In this document: piece after piece, positions 8,402-17,455 of the stretch
How positions within the stretch are numbered: the first letter of the stretch is position 1
How the letters are laid out: each line of letters begins with the position of its first letter
DNA from: Nocardioides carbamazepini
Lineage (GTDB): Bacteria; Actinomycetota; Actinomycetes; Propionibacteriales; Nocardioidaceae
Assembly (NCBI RefSeq): GCF_024614185.1
Contig: NZ_JAHTLF010000018.1
Coordinates: 345,821-409,820 of the forward strand
Reading direction: 5' to 3'
Length of the DNA: 64,000 nt
Program-made: the position numbers and the translations under genes
The notes under the pieces: generated by a model
The model's database searches: none
Told to the model about the DNA's origin: nothing
What the model saw: only the letters and a program-made list of their open reading frames with translations

Positions 8402-9261
8402 GTCCGCTCCTTCACGGCGAAGAGGCCCTTGGGTCGGAAGGTGAAGACGACGAGGACCAGCGCGAGCAGCATGTAGTCGCGCACGTCGTTGCCGAGCACC
8501 CGGGCGCTGAGGGCCTCGAGGAACCCGAGGAGGGCACCTCCCGCGAGGGGCGCCCAGACATGGGCGGTGCCGCCGAGCACGAGTGCGATGAACCCCAGCA
8601 GGGTGAAGGACGTCCCGGCCTCGACCGTCAGCGCCGACTGCGTCGTGGCGAGCACGCCCGCGACGCCGGCGGCCAACCCGGCCACGACCATGCCCATGGT
8701 GCGCACCCGGGCCACGGGCAGGCCGAGCACCTCGGCCGCGCCGGGGTTGTCGCCGACCGCGCGGAGCATCCGGCCGAACCGGGCACGCGAGAGCCACCAG
8801 GCGACGGCGCCGAAGACCGCAAGGGTGAGGGCGACGGTCAGCAGGGCCTGGTGCGGGACCCGGGTGTCCCCGATCCGCACGCCGCCGTCCAGCCAGGTGA
8901 TCACGAGGGAGGGCTGCCGCCCGAACAGCAGTCCCGCCCCCTGCTCGATCACGAAGAGGACCGCCACGATGGCGATCTCGATCGTCGCCAGCCCGGACTG
9001 CCGCCGTTCCATCACGCGGACGACGATCAGCTCGGTGGCCACGGCGAGCACCACCGCCGCGAGCAGGCCCGCGACCACCGCACCGGGCGTCGGCCATCCC
9101 CGCGCGACGAGGTAGGCGATCCCGATGCCGGCGAACACGCCGTAGCCGCCCACCGCGAAGTTGACCAGCCGGGTCGCCCGCACGATCAGGAAGTAGCTGA
9201 GCGCGAGGGTGGCGTAGAGGCAGCTCGCCAGCGCGCCCGAGACGAGAACCTGCAGGTCCAT
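8398..9261 (-). CDS. livH: branched-chain-type ABC permease (LivH-like)
   Basis: A 287-residue permease with about eight membrane segments. The N-terminal LYATLALSYFLIVRATRLVNFAVGGYG and the loop RMLRAVGDNPGAAEVLGLPVARVR are typical of LivH. It starts 6 bp after the binding-protein stop and overlaps LivM by 4 bp. Separate LivH and LivM genes here contrast with the fused permease of the second Liv system at 29787-31802. Confidence 0.9.
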   Translation of the reverse strand: MDLQVLVSGALASCLYATLALSYFLIVRATRLVNFAVGGYGVFAGIGIAYLVARGWPTPGAVVAGLLAAVVLAVATELIVVRVMERRQSGLATIEIAIVAVLFVIEQGAGLLFGRQPSLVITWLDGGVRIGDTRVPHQALLTVALTLAVFGAVAWWLSRARFGRMLRAVGDNPGAAEVLGLPVARVRTMGMVVAGLAAGVAGVLATTQSALTVEAGTSFTLLGFIALVLGGTAHVWAPLAGGALLGFLEALSARVLGNDVRDYMLLALVLVVFTFRPKGLFAVKERT

Positions 9262-9267
9262 GGGGTG

Positions 9268-10491
9268 CTACTCGGCGGCCGGCTGCAGCTCGGCCGGCAG
9301 CTTGCTGGGCTTGCCGTCGGCGAACGCGACGACGACGTTCTGGTCGGCCCGGGAGCCGTTGTGCCGGTCCGCGGCGAAGGAGTAGCGGAAGCTCTCCTGG
9401 CCGGTCGCCCCCGGGAAGTCGGTGATCTTCTCGAGCGCCGCCACCGCCTTGGCGCCGTCGAGCTCGCCGGCGTCCTCGAACGCCTTCTTGGTCAGCAACA
9501 GCGCGTCCCAGACCGAGGTCTGGATGAACGTCAGGTGCTCGTCGTTGCCGCCGTCGGCCAGCAGCTGGCCGACCTCGACGGCGCGCGGGTTGGTGGGCGA
9601 GAGGGGATCGACGACCAGCACGCCGTCGATGGCCGGGCCCGCGATCTCCCAGGCGCGCGGCTGCGCGGTGAGGGAGTTCTGGGACCACACCGGCACGGTC
9701 GACCCCGCCTGACGCAGTCCCTTGAAGAGGGCACCCGACTCCGCGGCCTGCTGGGTGGCGTCGAACACGACGTCCGGGTCCTTCTCCAGCACGCGGGCGA
9801 CCGGGGCGGTGACGTCGCGGCCACCGGCCGCGAGCGTCTCCTCGGCGACGACCTGCAGTCCGGCCTTCTCCGCGACGGCCTTGTAGGCGTCCGCGACCGC
9901 CACCGAGGTCGCCGTCTCCTCGTCGAAGAACGCGATCGTCCGGTAGCCGGCGTCCTCCCACGCATCGACGTAGACCTGGGCGGACAGGCTCGACGGGGGT
10001 GCCGCGGTGAAGACGAACTCGTTGTTGGGCTCCTCGACGATCGCGGCGTTCACGTTGGTCGGCGCGAAGCAGAAGATCTTCTCCTGGGTGCACACCGAGC
10101 GACCCTGGAGCGTGGAGCTGGAGCCGGAGGTGAAGTAGATGACGTCGGCGCCCCGGTCGATGAGCGAGCGCACCTTGAGCGTGGTGTTGTTGGGGTTGTT
10201 CTGGTCGTCCTCGAAGAGGAGCTCGACGTCCTGGCCGAGGATGCCCTTCTCGGTCCCGACCAGCTCGGTGCCGTAGCCGGTCTCTCCGTCGTTGAGGGCC
10301 TTCACGAAGACCTTCAGCGCACCGACCGACGTCTGCGAGTAGAAGGTCGAGCCGCCCGACTTGTCCTCGATCACGCCGATGACGAACGCGTCGTCACCGC
10401 CGTCCGCACCGCTGTCGCCACACGCCGCCGTCAGTCCGGCGGACGCCAACAGACCCGCCGCCAGCAGGCCGCTGCGCCATGTCTTCCTCAT
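9268..10491 (-). CDS. Liv-type substrate-binding lipoprotein
   Basis: A 407-residue solute receptor of the Peripla_BP_6 (LivK/amide-binding) type. The signal peptide has RK at the start and a lipobox LTAAC with Cys24 as the lipid-anchored residue, followed by a Gly/Asp-rich linker. The mature protein begins AFVIGVIEDKSGG, as in family members that bind short acids and amides. It is first in the transporter operon (10491 down to 5917, all gaps under 10 bp). The upstream region carries the shared CGAC-N6-GTCG site. The ligand is not known; aromatic or alicyclic acids are plausible from context. Confidence 0.88.
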   Translation of the reverse strand: MRKTWRSGLLAAGLLASAGLTAACGDSGADGGDDAFVIGVIEDKSGGSTFYSQTSVGALKVFVKALNDGETGYGTELVGTEKGILGQDVELLFEDDQNNPNNTTLKVRSLIDRGADVIYFTSGSSSTLQGRSVCTQEKIFCFAPTNVNAAIVEEPNNEFVFTAAPPSSLSAQVYVDAWEDAGYRTIAFFDEETATSVAVADAYKAVAEKAGLQVVAEETLAAGGRDVTAPVARVLEKDPDVVFDATQQAAESGALFKGLRQAGSTVPVWSQNSLTAQPRAWEIAGPAIDGVLVVDPLSPTNPRAVEVGQLLADGGNDEHLTFIQTSVWDALLLTKKAFEDAGELDGAKAVAALEKITDFPGATGQESFRYSFAADRHNGSRADQNVVVAFADGKPSKLPAELQPAAE

Positions 10492-10537
10492 CTCGATCCC
10501 TCTCGGCTAGTCACCGGGCCATCCCGAATCCAACCCG

Positions 10538-10564
10538 TTGGTCGCTTTTTCGACCAAGTCGTCG
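10538..10564. promoter_or_regulatory. candidate TetR operator, copy 2, with adjoining inverted repeat
   Basis: TTTTCGACCAAGTCGTCG at 10547-10564 matches the site at 4098-4115 at 15 of 18 bases. It overlaps a perfect inverted repeat, TTGGTCG-N6-CGACCAA, at 10538-10557. The site lies between the divergent binding-protein and PaaK-like ligase genes and could serve both. Confidence 0.5.
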
Positions 10565-10651
10565 ATACTCTGAGTGACGCACGGCACAGTTGTCAACCGC
10601 GACACTGCGCCTGGATCGTCTTCTTGACGCGAGAGCCGGCTCACATTACCG

Positions 10652-10665
10652 TCCGAACAGTCGGA
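10652..10665. promoter_or_regulatory. short inverted repeat before the PaaK-like gene
   Basis: TCCGA-ACAG-TCGGA lies 55 bp upstream of the ligase ATG, downstream of a possible -35 box TTGACG at 10624-10629. It could be a second regulator site. The evidence is the symmetry alone. Confidence 0.3.
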
Positions 10666-10719
10666 AAACCGACCACCTAGTCAGCCATGAGTCGAGTACG
10701 CAGAAGGCAGGTCCCAGGC

Positions 10720-12135
10720 ATGACGAGCACGTCGATCCCGTACTACTGGTCGTCGGTGGACTGGCCGGCGTTCATGGCGGACTTCCCGCCGCCGCCCCAC
10801 TACGCCGACCACACGGCGGCGATGAGCGACGACGAGCTGCACGGCCTGCAGGAGACGCGCTTCCTCGCCCGCATGTCCGAGGCGTGGCAGATCCCCTTCT
10901 ACCGCGACCGCTGGTCCGCGGCCGGGCTCGAGCCCGGTGACGTGCGCGGCCTCGACGACCTGGCCGCGATCCCGGCGTTCACGAGCGACGACCTGCGCGA
11001 GAGCATCGAGTCCGCGCCGCCGTTCGGCTCGCACCAGGCCTTCGCGCTGGACGACCCGACCCTGCCACTGAAGCTGCAGACCAGCGGCGGGACGACCGGC
11101 CTGCCCCGGCCGACGCTGTTCGACCCGATCGCCTGGGAGGTCCAGGCGGTCCAGTACGCCCGGGCCCTGTGGGCCCAGGGCGCCCGCCCCCACGAGCTGC
11201 TCCAGATCACGCTCACCAACAGCCTCGCCAATATCGCCTGGTGTGCGCACACAGCGGCCTACAACTGGCTGGGCGCGATCTCGATGACCACCGGATCCGG
11301 TCTGGTCACCGGCAGCCTGCGCCAGCTCGAGCTCGCCCGCGAATGGGGGACCACCGGCTGGGTCGCGTTCGGCGAGTACCTCAAGATCCTGGCCCAGACC
11401 GCCGACGAGGCCGGCATCGACCTCAAGCGGGACCTGGCCACCCGGTTCATCCACTCCTATCTCGGCGTCGACACGGCCGGCCACCTGCGCCGGCTGCTCG
11501 AGGAAACCTGGGGCGTGCCGGTCTACGACAACTACGGCACCCACGAGGTGGGCCTGATCGGGTTCGAGTGCGCCGAGCAGGACGGCATGCACATGAACGA
11601 GGACACGGCGGTGGTCCAGATCCTCGACCCGCAGACCGACGAGGTCCTGGGTCACGGCCAGACCGGCAACCTGGTTGTGACCAGCCTGCACCGCTCGGTG
11701 CCGCCGGTCATCCGCTACGACCTCAAGGACCTGATCCAGACCCGCCCGCGCGAGCTGTGTCCCTGCGGCATCCGGACCGCCAAGTTCTCCGGCTTCCTGG
11801 GACGCAGCGACGAGATGGTGAAGTTCCGCGCCAACAACGTCTTCCCGCGCGCGGCCCAGGACGTGGTCATGGGCGACGAGCGCACCACGGGCGAGTTCCT
11901 CTGCGTGGTCGGCGTCGAGGGCGAGGGGCTCGGCTCCCGCGAGGTGATGACGGTCCGCGTCGAGCAGCGCGTCCCGGGCCGCGACCCCGGGCTGCAGAAG
12001 GACATGGAGAACGGCATCAAGGCTGCGTTCGGCACCCGCGTGGGGGTGGAGCTGGTCCCCGCCGGGACGCTCGCGCCGTACACCGGCCTCGGTGGCGAGG
12101 GGAAGGTCAAGCGCCTCCTCGACCTGCGGCCCTGA
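10720..12135 (+). CDS. phenylacetate-CoA ligase-like adenylate-forming enzyme
   Basis: A 471-residue member of the PaaK branch of adenylate-forming ligases, which turn aromatic or other carboxylic acids into CoA thioesters using ATP. The phosphate-loop region reads LQTSGGTTGLPRP (about residues 123-135), the acyl-adenylate motif YDNYGTHEVGLIGFE, and the hinge GRSDEMVKFRANNVFP. I chose the ATG at 10720 over an in-frame ATG at 10687 because AAGGCAGG lies 10-17 bases upstream. It is divergent from the Liv transporter, which probably brings in its substrate. True phenylacetate degradation genes are absent here, so the acid is unknown. Confidence 0.85.
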   Translation: MTSTSIPYYWSSVDWPAFMADFPPPPHYADHTAAMSDDELHGLQETRFLARMSEAWQIPFYRDRWSAAGLEPGDVRGLDDLAAIPAFTSDDLRESIESAPPFGSHQAFALDDPTLPLKLQTSGGTTGLPRPTLFDPIAWEVQAVQYARALWAQGARPHELLQITLTNSLANIAWCAHTAAYNWLGAISMTTGSGLVTGSLRQLELAREWGTTGWVAFGEYLKILAQTADEAGIDLKRDLATRFIHSYLGVDTAGHLRRLLEETWGVPVYDNYGTHEVGLIGFECAEQDGMHMNEDTAVVQILDPQTDEVLGHGQTGNLVVTSLHRSVPPVIRYDLKDLIQTRPRELCPCGIRTAKFSGFLGRSDEMVKFRANNVFPRAAQDVVMGDERTTGEFLCVVGVEGEGLGSREVMTVRVEQRVPGRDPGLQKDMENGIKAAFGTRVGVELVPAGTLAPYTGLGGEGKVKRLLDLRP

Positions 12136-12172
12136 CCGCCGCGGGCGGAAGCCCGGCCCCTACCGTGGGGCC

Positions 12173-12700
12173 GTGTTCCTCTACGAGTTCGAGGGCCGTC
12201 GGCCCCAGGTCCACCCCGAGGCGTTCGTCGCGCCGACCGCGACGCTGATCGGCGACGTGCGCGTCGAGAAGGGCGCCAGCGTCTGGTACGGCGCCGTGCT
12301 GCGCGCCGACATCTGCACGATCATCGTGCGCGAGGGCTCGAACATCCAGGACAACTCCGTCGTCCACGGCGCCCCCGACGTGGTCGTCGACATCGGCCCG
12401 AACGCCACCGTCGCCCACGGCTGCGTGTTCCACGGCGACGCGATGGGCGAGAAGTCGCTGCTCGGCAACGCGAGCACCGTCTTGGACGGGGCCTCGATCG
12501 GTGCCGGCTCGCTGGTCGCCGCCGGTGCCGTCGTCACGCCCGGCACCGCGATCCCGGAGGGCGTGCTGGCGGCCGGCGCACCCGCCGAGGCGAAGAAGCC
12601 GATCGAGGGCACCGGCGCCCAGCTCTGGATCGAGACCAACGCTCCCTACTACGCCGAGCTCGCCCGGCGGCACCGCGCCGGCGTCGTACCGATCCAGTGA
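12173..12700 (+). CDS. gamma-class carbonic anhydrase-like hexapeptide protein
   Basis: A 175-residue left-handed beta-helix protein. The hexapeptide repeats cover about residues 15-140, and three zinc-ligand-type histidines lie in SVVHGAPD and TVAHGCVFHGDAMG. The family includes gamma carbonic anhydrases and CaiE/PaaY-like proteins; PaaY is a thioesterase in phenylacetate metabolism, and the preceding gene is PaaK-like, so that role is possible. The start is GTG at 12173. The last 157 bp before the final two codons are repeated exactly at 34774-34930, where the reading frame ends differently (VDGNS instead of IQ). Confidence 0.82.
   Translation: MFLYEFEGRRPQVHPEAFVAPTATLIGDVRVEKGASVWYGAVLRADICTIIVREGSNIQDNSVVHGAPDVVVDIGPNATVAHGCVFHGDAMGEKSLLGNASTVLDGASIGAGSLVAAGAVVTPGTAIPEGVLAAGAPAEAKKPIEGTGAQLWIETNAPYYAELARRHRAGVVPIQ
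12535..12691 (+). repeat. 157-bp perfect direct repeat, left copy
   Basis: This is the 3' part of the carbonic-anhydrase-like gene, identical base for base to 34774-34930. Identity stops sharply on both sides: t/g at 12534/34773 and a/g at 12692/34931. The two copies are 22,239 bp apart. Confidence 0.95.
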
Positions 12701-13041
12701 GATCGGTGCGATAGTCCCACCTGGCCGCCGGATCCGCCGTCACCTGGGATCCGCGGACGCCGGTACGCCCGCGTCACCACCCTTGCCGCCGCGACGGCCA
12801 CCCGGACCATCGGCGCCGGGGGCGGGGCTGGGTCATCAAATCCGCCGCAGATGGCGCCGGCGCCACGACCCGGGTCAAGCCGTGGTCGGCCCAGGGCCGT
12901 CGCCGGACGCAGGCACCCACAGGCCGATCATGCGTGAATCACAGTTCACTTCAAAGAGTGGCGCCGCTTGACATTGGGGATGCCCCGAGGAATCGTATCC
13001 CATTCATACTTAACAATGGTTCACGTCAGGAGCAGCCGCCA
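12701..13041. other. gene-free stretch
   Basis: 341 bp between the carbonic-anhydrase-like gene and the broken ligase. The first 200 bp are GC-rich without a recognisable protein. The last 100 bp are AT-richer and look like a promoter region for the ligase, with TTGACA at 12968-12973 as a possible -35 box. Confidence 0.4.
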
Positions 13042-14393
13042 TGCGGATGACCCAGTCCCTTCACAACGCGGTGCAGCAAATCCCCGACGAGGTCGTCACG
13101 ATCTTTTCGGGGAGCGTCGGCGCACGGTGGCCGAGTCGGTCGACCGGGTGGCGCGGCTCGGGGCGGCACTGCGCGACCTGGGCATCGATGACGGCGATCG
13201 CGTCGCCATCTACGGTCTGAACAGCGACCGTTACCACGAGGCACTGCTCGCCATACCGTGGGCCGGCGCGGTCCTGAACCCCGTCAACACCCGATGGAGC
13301 CCTCAGGAGATCGCCTACTCGCTGGTCGACTGCCAGAGCGACACACTGATCGTGGACGAGCACTTCGTGGATCTGGTGCCGGCCCTCCGCGCACAGGCCC
13401 CAACCTCCGCACGGTGATCCTCGCCGGCGACGGACACGCGCCGGAAGGCATGCTCTCCTACGAGGAGCTGGTCGCCACCCACGAGCCGGTCGAGGATGCC
13501 CACCGCGGCGGGGACGACCTGTTCGGCATCTTCTACACCGGCGGGACGACGGGCTTCCCGAAGGGCGTCATGCTCAGCCACTGGGCGTGCCTCACGTCGG
13601 CTATGGGCAGCCTGGTTACCACCGACATCCTCAGCCGCGGCGGTGTCCTGCTGCATGCCGCGCCGATGTTCCACCTTGCCGACCTCGCCTGGAACGTCGC
13701 CAACATGACCGGATCGACCCACGTCATGGTGCCGTCCTTCACCCCGGCGGTTCACCCAGGCCTACGGCATGACCGAGCTGGCGCCGGTGGCGACGCTGCT
13801 CACGGCCGACGACCACGACGACCCCGCGCTCGCTCGGTCCTGTGGCCGGGCCGCCGCCCACGCCGAGGTTCGGGTCGTCGACGACCGTGATCACGAACTC
13901 CCCACGGCGAGGTGGGCGAGATCGTGGTGCGCGGCGACCACGTGATGCAGGGGTACTGGAACAAGTCGGCGGAGACCGAGGTCGCGCTCCGCGGCGGCTG
14001 GATGCACACGGGGGATGCTGGCTACATGAATCACGACGGCTATGTCTTCGTCGTCGATCGGATCAAGGACATGATCGTCACCGGGGCGAGAACGTCTACA
14101 CCGCCGAGGTCGAGAACGCCGTCGTGGCGCATCCTGCTGTCGCCCAGGCGGCCGTCATCGGCGTCCCGGACGACAGTTGGGGCGAGCGGGTCCACGCCGT
14201 CCTCGTCCTGGCGGCCGGCGCGGAGGTCACCGTCGAGGAGCTGCGCGACTTCTGCCGCGACCGGATCGCCAACTACAAGCTCCCCCGGCCGATCGAGGTC
14301 ATCGAGGCACTGCCGGTGTCCGGCGCCGGCAAGGTGCTCAAGCGTGACCTGCGCAAGAAGCACTGGGAGGGCAGCGACCGCGGGATCGGATAA
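13042..14393 (+). pseudogene. decayed fatty acid/aryl-CoA ligase
   Basis: Remains of an adenylate-forming acyl-CoA ligase whose parts lie in three frames. Order: MRMTQSLHNAVQQIPDEVV (frame 1), GERRRTVAESVDRVARLG (frame 2 from about 13105), NLRTVILAGDG to GIFYTGGTTGFPKGVMLSH (frame 1 from about 13400), FTQAYGMTELAPVATLL (frame 2 from 13751), GEIVVRGDHVMQGYWN (frame 1 from about 13912), and ENVYTAEVENAVVAHP to the TAA at 14393 (frame 3 from about 14088). Compared with the intact paralogue at 25971-27488, about 65 residues are missing at 13748-13751. The four other frame changes sit in or next to runs of C, G or T, so sequencing error could explain those, but not the deletion. Confidence 0.85.
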
Positions 14394-14421
14394 CCGCGCA
14401 TCTCCCACGGCGGCGAGCCCC

Positions 14422-15396
14422 TCAGACCGGCGTGGCGTCCATCGGTTCGCCCGGGCGGCGGAAGACGTGCAGGTCCGGATGGTCCGGCACGGCGAACTGG
14501 TCGACGACGCCGTGCAGCAGCAGGCGCGGCGCATGGAGATCCAGCGCGTCGATCGTCCAGCCGGAGTCGGACACGATGGTGCGCTCGTCGGAACGGTCTG
14601 AGTGGAGAATGACGTGCTCGCCCGCGACGGTGAACGTGCGGCCGTTCACCGCGGCCGCGGCATCGGTGCACAGCCAGACGGCGAAGACGGCGACCCGCTC
14701 GGGGGTGAACCGCTCCGGTGACAGTCCCCGGCTGGGGTGCACCCCCGTGGCGAGCTCCGTGATGCGGTGCCACGGCGCCATCACGTTCGCGTAGTCGCGG
14801 TAGGACCGGTTCAGCGCGATCGGCCGGAGCGCGTTGACGCGGATGCCGAACCGCGCCACCTCCTGGGCGGCCGAGCGCGTCATCCCCACCACCGCCTCCT
14901 TGGCCGACGCGTAGGGCACGTTGCCGGGATCGCCGAATCCGGAGCCCGAGGCGGTGTTGATGATCACGCCGTGGTGCTGACGCGCCATGTGCGGGACCAC
15001 GTGGCGCATCATCGCGAAGTAGCCCTTCACGTTCACGTCGTAGGTGAGGTCCCACTGCTCCTCCGAGATCGCCCAGAGGTCGCCGGCGTACGCGGCGGTG
15101 GCGTTGTTGACCAGGATGTCCACCCGTCCGAAGGTGTCCAGGGCGAGCTGGACGATCTGCTCGGCGCCGTCCCAGGTCGCCGAGTCGCTGCAGGCGACCG
15201 CCGCGCCGCCCTGCGCCCGGATCTCCTCGGCCACCGCCTCGGCGTCCGCGGAGCGCCGGTGCGCGATGTCGTTGACGACCACGGCCGCGCCATGGCGCGC
15301 CAGCAGCAGGGCGTGCTCGCGCCCGATACCACCGCCGGCTCCGGTCACGATCGCCACCCGTCCGGCCAGCCTCGTCGAGCGCTGTTCCTCACTCAC
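14422..15396 (-). CDS. SDR-family oxidoreductase
   Basis: A 324-residue SDR. Motifs: TGAGGGIG near residue 20, VNNATAAY near 100, and an active site with SGSGFGDPGNVPYASAKEAV. It is 60-70 residues longer than usual at the C-terminus, with an extra segment (about residues 250-324) resembling that of the multifunctional peroxisomal 17beta-HSD4-type dehydrogenases. I chose the GTG at 15396 over an ATG at 15405: GGAGG touches the ATG but sits 9 bases before the GTG, which overlaps the previous stop by 4 bp. Its role is probably 3-hydroxyacyl-CoA oxidation. Confidence 0.82.
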   Translation of the reverse strand: MSEEQRSTRLAGRVAIVTGAGGGIGREHALLLARHGAAVVVNDIAHRRSADAEAVAEEIRAQGGAAVACSDSATWDGAEQIVQLALDTFGRVDILVNNATAAYAGDLWAISEEQWDLTYDVNVKGYFAMMRHVVPHMARQHHGVIINTASGSGFGDPGNVPYASAKEAVVGMTRSAAQEVARFGIRVNALRPIALNRSYRDYANVMAPWHRITELATGVHPSRGLSPERFTPERVAVFAVWLCTDAAAAVNGRTFTVAGEHVILHSDRSDERTIVSDSGWTIDALDLHAPRLLLHGVVDQFAVPDHPDLHVFRRPGEPMDATPV

Positions 15397-16133
15397 AGTT
15401 GCCATCCTCCGTCCACGACGAGCTCGGTGCCCGTGCAATAGGTCGCGTCGAGGGCCAGGAAGCCCACGGCACGCGCGATCTCCTCCGCCTCGGCCGTACG
15501 CCGCATCGGCAGCCGCGCGACCAGCTTGTCGAGCGTGCCCGCGGGCAGCGCATCGGTCATGTCGGTGCGCACCAGGCCGGGAAGGACCGCGTTCACCCGG
15601 ATCCCGTCCACGGCCAGCTCGCAGGCCAGCGACCGCGTCAGGCCGCCGAGAGCGGCCTTGGCCGCGGCGTAGGCGGTGTCCCCCGGGCTGCCGATCCGCG
15701 CGACCACCGACGACACGACGGTCAGGCTGGGCGAGTGCCGGCTGCCTCGAAGCCGAGGGATCGCAGCACGACACAGCTGGGCGGTTCCGAGCACGTTCTG
15801 CTCCAGGACCGCTGCCCAGTCGCGCAGGTCCACGTCGGCAAGTCGACCTCCCCGCCACACCCCGGCGTTGGCGACGACATGGTCGAGCGCGCCGAAGGCG
15901 TCGACGGCGACCTCGACGGCGCGCGCGGCGGAGGCGTCGTCGCCCAACGCGTAGGACGTCTGCGCGACGCCTGCGCGAGGCTCGCGGTCATCCTCGACCG
16001 CCATGCGGCGCGAGGTCGCCATCACCTGGGCGCCCCGAGCCACCAGCTCGTCGACGATCGCCGCGCCGATGCCGCGCGATCCCCCCGACACCAGGACGGC
16101 GGGCCCGGTCCCGTGCTCACCCACCCCTGCCAC
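15393..16133 (-). CDS. SDR-family oxidoreductase
   Basis: A 246-residue classical SDR with VSGGSRGIG at the nucleotide site, VANAGVWRGG near residue 88, and the catalytic TAYAAAKAAL; it ends GTELVVDGGWQL as FabG-like enzymes do. The start is a GTG at 16133, with GAGGGAAG directly before it, and a second GTG nine bases downstream is possible. It is coupled to the next SDR gene by a GTGA overlap. The pair lies after the two-domain TetR gene on the same strand. Substrate unknown; a 3-hydroxyacyl-CoA or alcohol is likely. Confidence 0.82.
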   Translation of the reverse strand: MAGVGEHGTGPAVLVSGGSRGIGAAIVDELVARGAQVMATSRRMAVEDDREPRAGVAQTSYALGDDASAARAVEVAVDAFGALDHVVANAGVWRGGRLADVDLRDWAAVLEQNVLGTAQLCRAAIPRLRGSRHSPSLTVVSSVVARIGSPGDTAYAAAKAALGGLTRSLACELAVDGIRVNAVLPGLVRTDMTDALPAGTLDKLVARLPMRRTAEAEEIARAVGFLALDATYCTGTELVVDGGWQL

Positions 16134-16206
16134 CTTCCCTCGAACGCGAACGTCGACTCAGGTCAGCCGGCGCCGTTCAGGAGAAATAGAACCGCAGTCA
16201 CAACAC

Positions 16207-16216
16207 GAAAGTAAAT
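16207..16216 (+). promoter_or_regulatory. partial match to the island motif
   Basis: GAAAGTAAAT lies in the 94-bp gap before the SDR pair. The same ten bases, on the other strand, form half of the motif at 25616-25636. A short match, so only suggestive. Confidence 0.25.
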
Positions 16217-16227
16217 ACCCAATCAGG

Positions 16228-17376
16228 TCAATCGTGCGACAAGAGAATGTGGAGGGCCATCCGGCACGCATTGTCCTCGAACGAGCTTCTCGAGACCAGA
16301 TGGGGGGTCGCGCTGAGGTCGCTGAGCAGCGTGAACACCAACAGGACCTTCAGTCGCGCCAGCCGTGGGTCCGACGCGGAATGGATCCGCCCCAGAAGAG
16401 CGATCCATTCCTCGAGATACTCTCGCTGGCCGGCACGGAGACGATCCCGGGAGTCGTCCTCGAAGTGCTGGGGAAGTCGTACGTCGATCCACGGATGCTC
16501 CAGTCGCAGGTGCGAGCGAAGGGCACCGGCCAGGGCGTCCTCCGGCGTCGCCGCGACGGCGAGTGCCTCGTCAAGCCCGAGCCACGCGGCGTGGACCCCG
16601 CGATCGACCACGGCCTGCCACAGATCCGCCTTGCTGGCGAAGTAGCCGTAGAGGTTCTGCCCCGTGACATCGACCGCCGCCCCGATGCTCGCCAAGGACG
16701 TGTCCGCATAGCCGAAGCGGCTGAACTGGTCGATGGCGGCGAGCAGCAGTCGCTCTCGCATCGACTGCGGAGCCAAACGCCGCCGACCCGGTGATCGTGG
16801 CTCTCCCGTGGGCACGAGGTCCGTCTCGGCTACGAGGCGCATGGCCTGGCTGACCACCCCCGCACGCACATCTGGAGACACGCTCACGACGGCACTGGCC
16901 AGGCCGGAGAGCAGCGACTGCAACGCCCAGGCGAGGAGGTCGAGCTGCCCGTCGTCGAGATCGGGGCGAAGGTCGCGCAGCGCCGGCAGGAAGGCCCGGG
17001 CCCATTTCCGCATCCTGGATCGCAACGCCGCCTGGCTCTCGGCCGGAAGATGACGCACCTCCCGACTCCACAGCTCCGCGACGTAGCGCCGGTCCCTGAC
17101 CTTGCCGACGGCGTCGTCGACCAGCTCGGCGAAGGTCTCCCCGCGCGGAGGCGCGTCGAGGTAGTGGAAGCTGTCGTCGAACACCGACGCGAGGAGCACG
17201 GCCTTGTTGGCGAAGTGCCGGTAGAGCGCCCCCGCCGTGATGTCCACGCTCTCCGCGATCATCGCCATGGAGACGTTCGCATAGCCCTGCTCGACGAAGA
17301 GGTCGCGCGCGTTGACGAGGATCTGCGCCTTGCGGTCCTTGGGACGCTTGCGCGGCGTCGTCGCACTGCCACTCAT
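16228..17376 (-). CDS. two-domain TetR-family regulator
   Basis: A 382-residue protein with two complete TetR modules. The first helix-turn-helix is at about residues 15-60 (ILVNARDLFVEQGYANVSM, then DITAGALYRHFANKAVLL); the second is at about 207-255 (RLLLAAIDQFSRFGYADTSL, then DVTGQNLYGYFASKADLW). Each is followed by its own helical ligand domain. Ordinary TetR proteins have about 200 residues and dimerise; this one may bind DNA as a single-chain pseudo-dimer. The ATG at 17376 is where homology starts. It lies in the middle of the island and probably controls it. A 30-residue remnant related to its first ligand domain lies at 25878-25970. Confidence 0.85.
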   Translation of the reverse strand: MSGSATTPRKRPKDRKAQILVNARDLFVEQGYANVSMAMIAESVDITAGALYRHFANKAVLLASVFDDSFHYLDAPPRGETFAELVDDAVGKVRDRRYVAELWSREVRHLPAESQAALRSRMRKWARAFLPALRDLRPDLDDGQLDLLAWALQSLLSGLASAVVSVSPDVRAGVVSQAMRLVAETDLVPTGEPRSPGRRRLAPQSMRERLLLAAIDQFSRFGYADTSLASIGAAVDVTGQNLYGYFASKADLWQAVVDRGVHAAWLGLDEALAVAATPEDALAGALRSHLRLEHPWIDVRLPQHFEDDSRDRLRAGQREYLEEWIALLGRIHSASDPRLARLKVLLVFTLLSDLSATPHLVSRSSFEDNACRMALHILLSHD

Positions 17377-17455
17377 GGCTCGGGACGCTACCAACGCCCC
17401 CTCCTCTGGGTTCGCAGACCCGCCCCGGCCGGGATGCGGGAGGTGTCCGGGATGG

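Noticed and set aside
7379..10093. A 904-codon minus-strand frame covering several genes
   Set aside because: Only its last 340 codons are the LivM protein; the rest is LivH and receptor DNA read in the wrong frame.
12841..12915. Similarity of GGGTCAAGCC.TGG to the end of the HxlR gene near 2010
   Set aside because: Only about 20 bases agree and no flanking similarity follows, so chance is likely in GC-rich DNA.
12701..13041. Possible integrase or insertion-sequence remains at the left edge of the block
   Set aside because: No terminal inverted repeats, DDE-like or recombinase-like motifs could be found in this stretch or at 34596-34773.
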